From Nocardioides plantarum (GTDB lineage Bacteria > Actinomycetota > Actinomycetes > Propionibacteriales > Nocardioidaceae): 64,000 bases of DNA. Location of the stretch: the NCBI RefSeq assembly GCF_006346395.1, contig NZ_VDMS01000002.1, positions 124,001-188,000 on the forward strand, given 5' to 3'. A program made the position numbers and the translations under genes. Position 1 is the stretch's first letter. The number at the start of each line of letters is the position of its first letter. The notes under the pieces are model-generated. The model was not told the DNA's origin and did not search any database. It saw only the letters and a list, made by a program, of their open reading frames with translations. Of the stretch, positions 54,611 through 62,895 are shown piece by piece.

Positions 54611-54901
54611 CTAGTCGCCGCCCCCGCCCCCGCCGCCGTCTCCCCCGCCGCCACCGCTGTCGCCGCCCCCGCCTCCGCTGTCGCCGCCCCCGCCGTCGAG
54701 CCAGCCACCTCCGTCGTCGCCTCCGCCGTGGTGGCGCGGGCCGTCGTCGGCCCCGGTGTACGCCGCCCCGCCGGCATCGACGTAGCCGCTGTCCGACGAC
54801 GCGCGCCGGGCGCGCGGCGCGGCCGTACGGGCACCACGCCAGGCGCCGAACGCCAGCACGACGACGACCAGCGCGAGGACGGTGAGCAGGATCGGCATCA
54901 T
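54611..54901 (-). CDS. Small membrane protein with a glycine-rich tail
   Basis: 96 residues: an N-terminal transmembrane helix (LLTVLALVVVVLAFGAW), a basic segment and then a tail built from repeats of DSGGGGG and similar (Gly about half of the last 45 residues, with two His). No family recognised. It lies 9 bp upstream of coaE and probably shares its transcript. Two consecutive ATG codons (54899 and 54896) make the exact start uncertain. Confidence 0.7.
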   Translation of the reverse strand: MMPILLTVLALVVVVLAFGAWRGARTAAPRARRASSDSGYVDAGGAAYTGADDGPRHHGGGDDGGGWLDGGGGDSGGGGGDSGGGGGDGGGGGGGD

Positions 54902-54940
54902 GCGTGCCTCCTGCCCGTCCGGGGCCGGGTCATGCCTGGT

Positions 54941-55906
54941 TCAGCCGCCGAGGCTGACGCCGACCCTCGGGTCCGACACCGGGGCGCCGAGGGCGGCCTC
55001 GGCCGTGGCCCGGCACATCTCGTCCCACGGGGTGGGGGCCAGCCCGAGCTCGCGCTCGGAGAGGCTCGAGTCGAGCACGTAGGGGCGCTGGAACTGGTAG
55101 ACGGTCTCACGCATCTCGCGGAAGAACCCCACGAAGAGACCCCCCACCGCCAGGATGCCGCGGGGCCAGACCCGCACCGCGACGGGCTCGCGTCCGGCGG
55201 CCCGGCAGACGTCCGAGACCGCCTGGGCCTGGGAGACCGCGGGGTTGGTGGGCGCGTGCCAGACCCGGCCGTGGGTCTCGGGCCGGCCGGCGACGGCGAC
55301 CATCGTGCGGGCCATGTCACGCACGTCGGTGTAGGAGTGCGGCAGGTCGGCCGCTCCGAAGACCCGCACCGCCTTGCCGGCCAGCGCCGCGGGGGCGACC
55401 ACGGCCACGTGGGACATCGTGACGCCGGGCCCCATGAAGTCCGAGCCCCGCACCTCGACAGCACGCAGGCGTCCGGCCTCGTGGGCCTCGCGCGCCTCGG
55501 CCCACATCGTCGCGCGCAGGCGGCCCTTGGTACCGGTGGCGAGATCGGGCTGTCCCTCGACCATCGGGGCCCGGGTCGGACCGTAGCCGTAGAGGCAGGA
55601 CGCCGTGACGAGCACCGCCCCGGTCCGCTCGGCGGCAGCGAGCAGCGCCTGGGCGATCGGCGGCCACCAGGTCGACCACACGTCGTACGACGGCGGGTTG
55701 ACGCAGTTGTAGATCGCGGCCGCCCCGTCGGTGAGCGCAGTGAGCGCGGCGGCGTCGGAGACGTCGAGCGCCACCCGGCGGACGCCCTCGACGCCCTGGC
55801 CGCTCCCCGACCGACTGACCAGGACCACCTCGTGCCCCTGGTCGACCAGCTCCCGCGCCGTCGCCATGCCCACCGGACCAGCTCCCACCACCACGTGCTT
55901 GCTCAT
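54941..55906 (-). CDS. NAD-dependent epimerase/dehydratase family protein
   Basis: 321 residues. N-terminal Rossmann motif VVVGAGPVGMATARELVDQGHEVVLVSRSG (GxGxxG), then VTASCLYGYGP with the catalytic Ser/Tyr region and a C-terminal segment with YVLDSSLSERELGLAP. Extended SDR of the NmrA/epimerase type. Substrate unknown. ATG at 55906 with AAGGAG 6 bases upstream. Divergent from a TetR gene, with two palindromic sites in between, and so likely repressed by it. Confidence 0.88.
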   Translation of the reverse strand: MSKHVVVGAGPVGMATARELVDQGHEVVLVSRSGSGQGVEGVRRVALDVSDAAALTALTDGAAAIYNCVNPPSYDVWSTWWPPIAQALLAAAERTGAVLVTASCLYGYGPTRAPMVEGQPDLATGTKGRLRATMWAEAREAHEAGRLRAVEVRGSDFMGPGVTMSHVAVVAPAALAGKAVRVFGAADLPHSYTDVRDMARTMVAVAGRPETHGRVWHAPTNPAVSQAQAVSDVCRAAGREPVAVRVWPRGILAVGGLFVGFFREMRETVYQFQRPYVLDSSLSERELGLAPTPWDEMCRATAEAALGAPVSDPRVGVSLGG

Positions 55907-55929
55907 GATCTTCTCCTTCAGGTCATTGG

Positions 55930-55944
55930 GAGAGCACCGCTCTC
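55930..55944. promoter_or_regulatory. TetR operator, site 1
   Basis: GAGAGC-ACC-GCTCTC, a perfect 6-bp inverted repeat with a 3-bp spacer, in the 129-bp gap between the divergent epimerase and TetR genes. Confidence 0.65.
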
Positions 55945-55981
55945 GTTTTGACGAGCATGCCATCGTGAGACGAAAGATACA

Positions 55982-55994
55982 AGAGCAGTGCTCT
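55982..55994. promoter_or_regulatory. TetR operator, site 2
   Basis: AGAGCA-G-TGCTCT, a perfect inverted repeat with one central base. The half-site AGAGC is shared with site 1, 52 bp away, so both are probably bound by the neighbouring TetR regulator. Confidence 0.65.
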
Positions 55995-56035
55995 CTTTTG
56001 TTGCCACCGCTCTCCGCCCGAGGCAGGATCACCCC

Positions 56036-56731
56036 ATGCCCACCGCACCCCGCACCGCCCGGGCCGCCGCCCGGGCCGAGCTGACCCAGGCCATCCTCGA
56101 CAACGCAGCGAGCCAGCTGGCCGAGATCGGCCCGGCCGCCCTGTCCGTGCGGGCCGTCGCGCGCGACCTGGGCATGGCGTCGTCGGCCGTCTACCGCTAC
56201 TTCCCCAGCCGCGACGCGCTGCTCACGGCCCTGATCGTCCAGGCCTACGACGACCTCGGCGCCACGGTCGAGGAGGCCGGCGCCTCGGTGCGTCGGGGAG
56301 ACCTGCGTGGTCGGTTCCGCGCGATGGCCCAGGCCCTGCGCACGTGGGCCGTCGAGCACCCGCACCAGTACGCGCTCACCTACGGCTCCCCCGTTCCCGG
56401 GTACGCCGCCCCCGACGACACCGTCGTCCCCGCGACCCGGGTGTCCGTCGCCCTGCTCGAGCTGGTCCGCGACGCCCAGCAGGCCGGACGCCGTCCCCGC
56501 GGCCCCGAGCGCGTCTCGGCCGCCGAGAAGGCCGCCCTGGCGCCGGTGCTGGCCTTCGTCGACCCGCCGCTGAGCCCGGCGTACGGCGTGCGCGGCCTGA
56601 TGGCCTGGTCGACGTTGTTCGGCCACATCTCGCTCGAGCTCTTCGGTCACATGTACCGCGGCGTCCTCGACTACGACGTCCACTACGCCACCGTGGTCGA
56701 CCAGCTGGCGGCCGATCTCGGCCTCACGTGA
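56036..56731 (+). CDS. TetR-family transcriptional regulator
   Basis: 231 residues. The N-terminal DNA-binding domain contains LTQAILDNAASQLAEIGPAALSVRAVARDLGMASSAVYRYFPSRDALLTAL, with a TetR_N helix-turn-helix and a C-terminal TetR_C_13-like domain (HQYALTYGSPVPGY). ATG at 56036. It overlaps the AMP-ligase gene by 4 bp (GTGA) and is divergent from the epimerase, and probably represses both through the two AGAGC sites. Confidence 0.93.
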   Translation: MPTAPRTARAAARAELTQAILDNAASQLAEIGPAALSVRAVARDLGMASSAVYRYFPSRDALLTALIVQAYDDLGATVEEAGASVRRGDLRGRFRAMAQALRTWAVEHPHQYALTYGSPVPGYAAPDDTVVPATRVSVALLELVRDAQQAGRRPRGPERVSAAEKAALAPVLAFVDPPLSPAYGVRGLMAWSTLFGHISLELFGHMYRGVLDYDVHYATVVDQLAADLGLT

Positions 56732-57969
56732 GGCCCTTGCCCCTGCGCGAGGGCGACCGGGTGGCGCTCCTGGTGCCGCCGACCACGGCCTACCTCGACG
56801 CGGTGCTGTCGTTGCTCGCGCGCGGGATCGTGCCCATCCCGCTCGACCCGAGACTCACCGGGCCCGAGCGCGATCGCATCCTCACCCCGCTCGACCCGAC
56901 GGTCGTGGTCACCGACGCCGCCGGTCTGGCCGCCGTCACCACGCCCGACCGGGGCGTCCCGCGCGCCCGACCGATGCACTGCACGAGCGGCACCACGGGC
57001 ACGCCGAAGGGCGTGTGGAGCGGGCTGCTCCCACCCGCGCAGGCCGAGGCACTGGTGGCCGAGGAGCGCGACCTGTGGGGCTTTCGCGCCGACGACGTCA
57101 ACCTCGTGCTGAGTCCGCTCTACCACTCGGCGCCGCTGCGGTTCGCGATGGGAACGGTGCTCGCCGGTGGCCGCGTCGTGCTCCCCGGCACCTTCGACCC
57201 GGCCCGGGTCACCGAGGCCATCGGCCGCGAGCGGCCGACCACCATGTTCTGCGTGCCGACCCACCTGCAGCGGCTCTTCGCCCACTGGGACGAGGTCGGA
57301 GTGCCGGACCTGTCGTGCTTCCGGCTGGTGGCGCACGCCGGCGCGCCGTGTCCCGTCGACGTCAAGCGGCGACTCCTCGCCGAGTTCCCCGCCGGCTCGA
57401 CGTGGGAGTTCTACGGCTCGACCGAGGGCCAGTTCACGGCCTGCCGCAGTGAGGAGTGGCTGGAGCGGCCCGGCACCGTGGGCCGCGCCCGCCCGGGGCG
57501 CACCCTGTCGACGGACGCCGACGGCACGATCTGGTGCGTGGTGCCGCCCCACGCACGGTTCACCTACTTCCGAGAGCCGGGGCTGACCGCCGACGCCTGG
57601 CGCGGCACGGGCGAGGACCGCGCGTTCACGGTGGGCGACCTGGGCCGCCTCGACGGCGACGGCTACCTCTACCTGGACGGGCGGCGCGAGGACCTCGTGA
57701 TCAGCGGGGGCGTCAACGTCTATCCCCTGGAGGTCGAGCTGGTGCTCGCCGAGCACCCCGGGGTCACCGACGTCGCGGTCTACGGCGTCGAGGACCCCGA
57801 CTGGGGCCAGCGGGTGTGCGCCGCGGTGGTCGGCTCGGCCACCACGGCCGACCTGACGGCGTACGCGCGGGAGCGGCTGGCCCCGCCCAAGCGGCCCAAG
57901 ACCTGGGTGTTCCTCGACGAGCTGCCCCGGACGCTGACTGGGAAAGTGTTGCGCGACCGGCTGCCGTAG
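56728..57969 (+). CDS. AMP-dependent acyl-CoA synthetase/ligase (short form)
   Basis: 413 residues, about 80-100 shorter than usual acyl-CoA ligases. Motifs: A3-like HCTSGTTGTPKGVWSG, FYGSTEGQFT, the hinge GYLYLDGRREDLVISGGVNVYPLEVE and the C-terminal catalytic Lys in RTLTGKVLRDRLP. It starts within REGDRVALLVPPTTAYLDAVLSLLARG, so the first 40 or so residues of the family are missing. That residue block is often variable, so it may be a natural short form. Substrate unknown, likely a carboxylic acid. GTG start overlaps the TetR stop. Confidence 0.85.
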   Translation: MRPLPLREGDRVALLVPPTTAYLDAVLSLLARGIVPIPLDPRLTGPERDRILTPLDPTVVVTDAAGLAAVTTPDRGVPRARPMHCTSGTTGTPKGVWSGLLPPAQAEALVAEERDLWGFRADDVNLVLSPLYHSAPLRFAMGTVLAGGRVVLPGTFDPARVTEAIGRERPTTMFCVPTHLQRLFAHWDEVGVPDLSCFRLVAHAGAPCPVDVKRRLLAEFPAGSTWEFYGSTEGQFTACRSEEWLERPGTVGRARPGRTLSTDADGTIWCVVPPHARFTYFREPGLTADAWRGTGEDRAFTVGDLGRLDGDGYLYLDGRREDLVISGGVNVYPLEVELVLAEHPGVTDVAVYGVEDPDWGQRVCAAVVGSATTADLTAYARERLAPPKRPKTWVFLDELPRTLTGKVLRDRLP

Positions 57970-58041
57970 TCGTCATCCTGCGGTGGTCTCGAGGCTCGTC
58001 GCCGGGGCTCCTCGCACCTCGACCGACGTGGGGCCGGGAGC

Positions 58042-58986
58042 TCAGCAGGCGAACTGGCGGCGGTAGACCTGGGGGCTGACCCCGCGCACCCGGGTGAAGT
58101 GGTGGCGCAGGGTGGCGGCGTTGCCGAACCCGACCTCGGCCGCGATCTGGTCGACCGAGTTGTCGGTGCGCTCGAGCATCTCCTCGGCCAGCTGGAGCCG
58201 CTGGGCCGTCACCCACGAGTGCGGGGTGGTGCCGGTCTCGTCGCGGAAGCGGCGCGCGAAGGTGCGCGGCGACATGTGGGCCTTGCGGGCCAGGCTCTCG
58301 ACGTCGAGGTTGTCGGCGAGGTGCTCGGCGGCCCAGGTGAGGACGGCGCCGAGGGTCTCGGCCTGGTAGTCGACGACCTGGCGGGCGATGAACTGGGCCT
58401 GGCCGCCGTCACGGTGGGGCGGGACCACGATGCGGCGCGCGGTGGTCGCGGCCACCCGGGCGCCGAAGGTCTGGCGCAGCAGGTGGAGCGAGGCGTCGAT
58501 GCCGGCGGCCGACCCGGCCCCGGTCAGCACGTTGTCGTCGTGGCAGTAGAGGACGTCGGGACGCACCACCGCCTTCGGGTAGCGCGCGGCCATCCGGTCG
58601 GTGTAGCGCCAGTGGGTGGTGCACTCGCGCCCGTCGAGGAGTCCGGCCTCGCCGAGCAGGAACGCGGCGCTGCAGTGGGCGTAGACCACGGCGCCCCGCT
58701 CGTAGGCGGCCCGGGCCACGTCGAGCACCCGGGGGTCGAAGTCGAGGAAGTCGTAGCGCGGCGCGAAGCAGACCAGGTCGGCATCGTCGGCCGTGTCGAG
58801 CCCCCGCTCGACGAACAGGTCGTAGTCGGAGCGCCCGCGCACCCGGCCGGGGGTAGGCGTGCAGACCTGGAAGTCGAAGACCGGGTTGTCGTCCTCGGGG
58901 TGGTAGGGCTCGCCCCACACCTCGACGAGCGAGCCGAGCCCGAACGGCTCGGCCCCGTCCTGGACCACGACGGCGACCTTGTGCAT
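58042..58986 (-). CDS. GlxA-family transcriptional regulator (DJ-1/PfpI domain plus AraC helix-turn-helix)
   Basis: 314 residues. N-terminal DJ-1/PfpI-like domain (VAVVVQDGAEPFGLGSLVEVWG, YAHCSAAFLLGEAGLLDGRECTTHW with the nucleophile-elbow Cys) and a C-terminal AraC-type double helix-turn-helix (LADNLDVESLARKAHMSPRTFARRFRDETGTTPHSWV; VDQIAAEVGFGNAATLRHHFTRVRGVSPQVYR). Members activate catabolic or stress genes. ATG at 58986. An inverted repeat lies just upstream; the neighbouring divergent small gene may be a target. Confidence 0.92.
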   Translation of the reverse strand: MHKVAVVVQDGAEPFGLGSLVEVWGEPYHPEDDNPVFDFQVCTPTPGRVRGRSDYDLFVERGLDTADDADLVCFAPRYDFLDFDPRVLDVARAAYERGAVVYAHCSAAFLLGEAGLLDGRECTTHWRYTDRMAARYPKAVVRPDVLYCHDDNVLTGAGSAAGIDASLHLLRQTFGARVAATTARRIVVPPHRDGGQAQFIARQVVDYQAETLGAVLTWAAEHLADNLDVESLARKAHMSPRTFARRFRDETGTTPHSWVTAQRLQLAEEMLERTDNSVDQIAAEVGFGNAATLRHHFTRVRGVSPQVYRRQFAC

Positions 58987-59008
58987 GCCGTGACCCTACG
59001 GGATCGAT

Positions 59009-59041
59009 GGCAGAAAATCGACTAACCCCGTCATTACTGCC
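59009..59041. promoter_or_regulatory. Inverted repeat between glxA-like and small membrane protein genes
   Basis: GGCAGAAAAT at 59009-59018 and its near-mirror ATTACTGCC at 59033-59041, centre-to-centre about 23 bp, in the 93-bp gap between divergent genes. Half-site GGCAGWAAT. Spacing of two helical turns fits an AraC-type dimer. Confidence 0.45.
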
Positions 59042-59079
59042 ACTGGTCGACGGTTCTGACCAAGCGGATAGTGAGGGAC

Positions 59080-59250
59080 ATGACCTTCCTCCTCGTCCTC
59101 GCCGTCCTGGCCGTCGCCGGCATCGTCGGCAGCCTGCGCTGCCTCTTCTACGACGGGCCCGCTCGCCCGCCCCGCTCCCACCGGATCGACCCCGACTTCG
59201 TGGCCCCCGCCGCACGGGCGACGTACGGGTCGTTCGACCGTGCCGCCTGA
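59080..59250 (+). CDS. Small membrane protein
   Basis: 56 residues: an N-terminal helix (MTFLLVLAVLAVAGIVGSLRCLF) followed by a proline/arginine-rich tail (DGPARPPRSHRIDPDFVAPA). GAGGG lies 3 bases before the ATG at 59080. No family recognised. It ends 17 bp before a strong hairpin. Possibly regulated by the divergent GlxA-type protein. Confidence 0.6.
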   Translation: MTFLLVLAVLAVAGIVGSLRCLFYDGPARPPRSHRIDPDFVAPAARATYGSFDRAA

Positions 59251-59267
59251 TCCCTCGCGCTCGTCGC

Positions 59268-59311
59268 ACGACGAAGGCCCGGCCCCCTCACGGGGACCGG
59301 GCCTTCGTCGT
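59268..59311. terminator. Bidirectional hairpin terminator between the small membrane protein and rpsA
   Basis: A 15-bp perfect stem (arms at 59268-59282 and 59297-59311) with a 14-base loop that can form a further CCCC/GGGG pair. It lies between convergent genes and so can serve both. Confidence 0.82.
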
Positions 59312-59349
59312 CGTACGTCGATCAGGTGCTGCTCAGGTGGGGCAGGCGA

Positions 59350-60822
59350 TCAGGCCTGGCCGCCGGTGAGCTTCTCGCGCAGCGCCTGCAGGGCCTCGTC
59401 GGAGGCGAGCGAACCGCCGTCGCCCTCGCCCTCCTCGACCTCGCCGACGGAGGAGTACGACGTGGCCTCGCTGGCCTCGGCGTCGGCGGTCTTGGCGTCG
59501 GCCTGCTGCTTGACGTGGGCCTCCCAGCGAGCGTGCGCCTTGGCGTACTGCTCCTCCCACACCGCGCGCTGGTCGTCGAAGCCCTCGAGCCACTCGCCGG
59601 TCTCGGAGTCGAAGCCGTCGGGGTAGACGTAGTTGCCCTGGTCGTCGTAGGTCGCCGCCATGCCGTAGAGCGTGGGGTCGAACTCCTCGACGTCGGAGGC
59701 GGTCGCGGTCTCGTTGGCCTGCTTGAGCGACAGCGAGATCCGGCGACGCTCGAGGTCGATGTCGATGATCTTGACCATGACGTCGTCGTTGACCTGGACG
59801 ACCTGCTCGGGGATCTCCACGTGGCGCTCGGCCAGCTCGGAGATGTGCACCAGGCCCTCGATGCCCTCCTCGACGCGGACGAACGAGCCGAAGGGCACCA
59901 GCTTGGTGACCTTGCCCGGCACGATCTGACCGATCTGGTGGGTGCGGGCGAAGTGCTGCCAGGGGTCCTCCTGGGTCGCCTTCAGCGACAGCGAGACGCG
60001 CTCGCGGTCCATGTCGACGTCGAGCACCTCGACGGTGACCTCGTCGCCGACCGTGACGACCTCGGACGGGTGGTCGATGTGCTTCCAGGACAGCTCGGAG
60101 ACGTGGACCAGACCGTCGACGCCGCCGAGGTCGACGAACGCACCGAAGTTGACGATCGAGGACACGACACCCTTGCGGATCTGGCCCTTCTGGAGCTGGG
60201 TGAGGAAGCCGTGGCGGACCTCGGACTGGGTCTGCTCGAGCCAGGCACGGCGCGACAGGACCACGTTGTTGCGGTTCTTGTCGAGCTCGATGATCTTGGC
60301 CTCGAGGACCTGGCCCACGTAGGGCTGCAGGTCGCGCACGCGGCGCATCTCGACCAGCGAGGCGGGCAGGAAGCCGCGCAGGCCGATGTCGATGATGAGG
60401 CCGCCCTTGACGACCTCGATGACGGTGCCCTCGACGACGCCGTCCTCTTCCTTGACCTGCTCGATGGTGCCCCAGGCGCGCTCGTACTGGGCGCGCTTCT
60501 TGGACAGGATCAGGCGGCCTTCCTTGTCCTCCTTCTGGAGGACCAGGGCCTCGACCAGGTCGCCGACGGAGACGACCTCGGAGGGGTCGACGTCGTGCTT
60601 GATCGAGAGCTCGCGCGAGGGGATGACACCCTCGGTCTTGTAGCCGATGTCGAGCAGGACCTCGTCGCGGTCGACCTTGACGATGGTGCCCTCGACGATG
60701 TCGCCATCGTTGAAGTACTTGATCGTCAGGTCGATGGCCGCCAGGAAGTCGGCCTCGGAGCCGATGTCGTTGATCGCGACCTGGGGCGCGTCGTAGTCGT
60801 GGAGAGAAGCAAAGGTAGTCAA
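59350..60822 (-). CDS. rpsA: 30S ribosomal protein S1
   Basis: 490 residues with four S1 repeats (GDIVEGTIVKVDRDEVLLDIGYKTEG; GVVEGTVIEVVKGGLIIDIGLRGFLPAS; GVVSSIVNFGAFVDLGGVDGLVH; GKVTKLVPFGSFVRVEEGIEGLVH) and an acidic C-terminal tail. Actinobacterial S1 of this length binds mRNA on the ribosome. The first codon is a TTG at 60820-60822 (LTTFASLHDYDAPQVAINDIG), with GAGGAAA about 10-12 bases upstream; no ATG or GTG fits. TTG start is therefore deduced. Confidence 0.95.
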   Translation of the reverse strand: MTTFASLHDYDAPQVAINDIGSEADFLAAIDLTIKYFNDGDIVEGTIVKVDRDEVLLDIGYKTEGVIPSRELSIKHDVDPSEVVSVGDLVEALVLQKEDKEGRLILSKKRAQYERAWGTIEQVKEEDGVVEGTVIEVVKGGLIIDIGLRGFLPASLVEMRRVRDLQPYVGQVLEAKIIELDKNRNNVVLSRRAWLEQTQSEVRHGFLTQLQKGQIRKGVVSSIVNFGAFVDLGGVDGLVHVSELSWKHIDHPSEVVTVGDEVTVEVLDVDMDRERVSLSLKATQEDPWQHFARTHQIGQIVPGKVTKLVPFGSFVRVEEGIEGLVHISELAERHVEIPEQVVQVNDDVMVKIIDIDLERRRISLSLKQANETATASDVEEFDPTLYGMAATYDDQGNYVYPDGFDSETGEWLEGFDDQRAVWEEQYAKAHARWEAHVKQQADAKTADAEASEATSYSSVGEVEEGEGDGGSLASDEALQALREKLTGGQA

Positions 60823-60980
60823 GGGGATGGGTTTCCTCGGGGGTGGACAGAAGTCGTGTGGGCACGCCGGAGATCCGGTTCCACTACCGAGACGAGCCGG
60901 TCGGTGACCAGCGAGGGCGATAGCGAGCCGAGGGCCACTCCGTACGGGACGACGGCAGACCTCTGGCGCAGTGTGTGACT

Positions 60981-61877
60981 CTACGCGCCGGGTACGACGG
61001 TGTCGAAACTTCGCACCATGGCGCGCAGCAGGTCGTCGGCCCGCTCGGCGACCGGGTTGGCCCCGCGCCGGGCCGCGAGGTCGACCAGCGCCCACAGGTC
61101 GGCGGCCCGGGCCAGGGCGCGGGCCTCGCCCGGCGGCGTACCGCGGCGCTCGTGGTAGGCCGCCAGGACGGCGTCCGCGTAGGGCTGCCAGGGCCCGTCG
61201 CCCTCGAAGCGGAGCACGTTGCCCAGGTCGGTGAAGGGGTGGCCGGCGTGGGCGAACTCCCAGTCGAGCAGCGCGGTGACCTCGAGGGTCGTGGGGTCCA
61301 GCAGCAGGTTCTTGGGGTTGAGGTCGCTGTGCACCAGGCAGGTGCGCGCGACGGTGTCGAGCAGCTCCTGGGCGTCGGCGGCCAGGTCCCCCAGCGCCGC
61401 CTTCTCGTCGTAGGACCAGTGCGCGAGGGCCGGGAGGTGCGTCTCCACCCACCCCGGCAGGCCGTCGGGGAGGTCCCACGGCTCGATCGCCAGGTCGGGC
61501 CCGACGAACCTTCCGGGACGCACGAGCGGCATCCCGCCCAGGGTGGCGACCAGGTCGCCGACCTGCCGGCCGACCGCGACCAGCCCCGCGTCGTCGAGAT
61601 CGGGAAGCAGCAGGTCGCCGCGCACGCCGGGCAGGAACGACGTCACCAGCAGCGCCGGCATCCCGCCCACGGCGGGGCGCACCTCGAGCACCTCGGCCAC
61701 CGGCACCAGCCCCCGCACCAGGCGCAGGAGCGCCGCGTCGACCGCGGCGCGGTCGGGGTCGCGGACGTGGATGCGCACGACCTGGCGCTCGGCCGCGCTC
61801 CCCTCCCCCACCCGGGCCACGAAGGTCTCGCCCGACCAGCCGCCCTCGAGCGGCTCCAGCGACGCGAAGTCGGTCAC
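60981..61877 (-). CDS. Aminoglycoside phosphotransferase-family protein (APH-type kinase)
   Basis: 298 residues with the kinase-like fold: catalytic loop CLVHSDLNPKNLLLD (HxDxxxxN) and metal-binding LLDWEFAHAGHPFTDLGN. The opening EPLEGGWSGETFVARVG is the glycine-loop equivalent. Members phosphorylate antibiotics, choline, sugars or other small molecules; which one is unknown. GTG start at 61877 chosen because it follows no better codon; the longer frame upstream is shadow. Confidence 0.82.
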   Translation of the reverse strand: MTDFASLEPLEGGWSGETFVARVGEGSAAERQVVRIHVRDPDRAAVDAALLRLVRGLVPVAEVLEVRPAVGGMPALLVTSFLPGVRGDLLLPDLDDAGLVAVGRQVGDLVATLGGMPLVRPGRFVGPDLAIEPWDLPDGLPGWVETHLPALAHWSYDEKAALGDLAADAQELLDTVARTCLVHSDLNPKNLLLDPTTLEVTALLDWEFAHAGHPFTDLGNVLRFEGDGPWQPYADAVLAAYHERRGTPPGEARALARAADLWALVDLAARRGANPVAERADDLLRAMVRSFDTVVPGA

Positions 61878-61932
61878 CGTGCGGACCCGCGGGCAAGGAC
61901 GAGGAGACCGGCGACTCGCATCCCGCGATGCT

Positions 61933-61961
61933 AGCCCTGGACACGGCAGCCCTGGATACGG
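61933..61961. repeat. Imperfect direct repeat, AGCCCTGGAYACGG twice
   Basis: Copies at 61933-61946 and 61948-61961 with one mismatch (C/T), 15 bp apart, between two divergent genes. A GGCAGC...GCTGCC inverted repeat (61945-61967) overlaps. A TACGGT at 61957-61962 lies six bases before an ATG at 61969. Confidence 0.55.
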
Positions 61962-62012
61962 TGCTGCCATGGCCCCCCGCAGCACCGCCGAGCTCGGGCT
62001 CGTGACCGCGTC

Positions 62013-62864
62013 GTGAGCGTTCCCGACCCGCTGGCGCCCGACTCGCGACATCACGCCCCGCTCCCGGACTCGACCCGGTCGCAGCGTCGCGAGGTCGACG
62101 AGGAGGAGTCCCGGCGCGCCAACGGCCCCGACTGGGACGCCTACGCCGACGAGTACCAGGCGACCCACGGCGCGTTCCTCGGCGACGCCGGGTTCGTCTG
62201 GGGTCCCGAGGGGCTGACCGAGGCCGAGGCACGCGTGCTGGGCGACGTCGCCGGCAAGGACGTGCTCGAGGTCGGCTCGGGTGCCGGGCAGTGCTCGCGC
62301 TGGGTCCGGACCCGGGGCGGTCGCGCCGTGGGGCTGGACCTGTCGTGGCGTCAGCTGCAGCACTCCCGCCGCATCGACGACGACACCGGGGTGGTGGTCC
62401 CCTCGGTCCAGGGCACCGCCACCGACCTGCCCTTCGCCGACGCGACGTACGACGTCGTCTTCTGCAGCTTCGGGGCGCTGCAGTTCGTCAGCGACATCGA
62501 GCTCGCGGTGGCCGAGGCCGCCCGCGTGCTGCGCCCGGGCGGTCGCTTCGCGTTCTCCATCACCCACCCCACGCGCTGGGCGTTCGCCGACGACCCCTCC
62601 GAGGCCGGCCTGGTCGCGAGCCAGTCCTACTGGGACCGCACGCCGTACGTCGAGTTCGACTCCGACACCGGCCGGGTGTCCTACGTCGAGCACCACCGCA
62701 CGCTCGGCGACTGGGTGGCGCTGCTGGCGGGTGCGGGGTTCCGGCTCCACACGCTGCTGGAGCCCGAGTGGCCCGAGGGTCACGACCGGGTCTGGGGCGG
62801 CTGGTCGGCCGTGCGCGGCAAGTACCTGCCGGGCACGGCCGTCCTCGCCGCAGACCGGGGCTGA
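62013..62864 (+). CDS. Class I SAM-dependent methyltransferase
   Basis: 283 residues. SAM-binding motif I DVLEVGSGAGQCSRWV, motif II/III region GTATDLPFADATYDVVFCSFGALQF, and ARVLRPGGRFAFSITHPT, typical of Methyltransf_11/ubiE-like enzymes. N-terminus has an Arg/Glu-rich linker and W-D-x-Y-A box. GTG at 62013 overlaps by 4 bp (GTGA) the stop of a 15-residue ORF (61969-62016). Substrate unknown. Confidence 0.85.
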   Translation: MSVPDPLAPDSRHHAPLPDSTRSQRREVDEEESRRANGPDWDAYADEYQATHGAFLGDAGFVWGPEGLTEAEARVLGDVAGKDVLEVGSGAGQCSRWVRTRGGRAVGLDLSWRQLQHSRRIDDDTGVVVPSVQGTATDLPFADATYDVVFCSFGALQFVSDIELAVAEAARVLRPGGRFAFSITHPTRWAFADDPSEAGLVASQSYWDRTPYVEFDSDTGRVSYVEHHRTLGDWVALLAGAGFRLHTLLEPEWPEGHDRVWGGWSAVRGKYLPGTAVLAADRG

Positions 62865-62895
62865 CCCCCCAGCTCAGCCCACCGGGTGGGACAGG

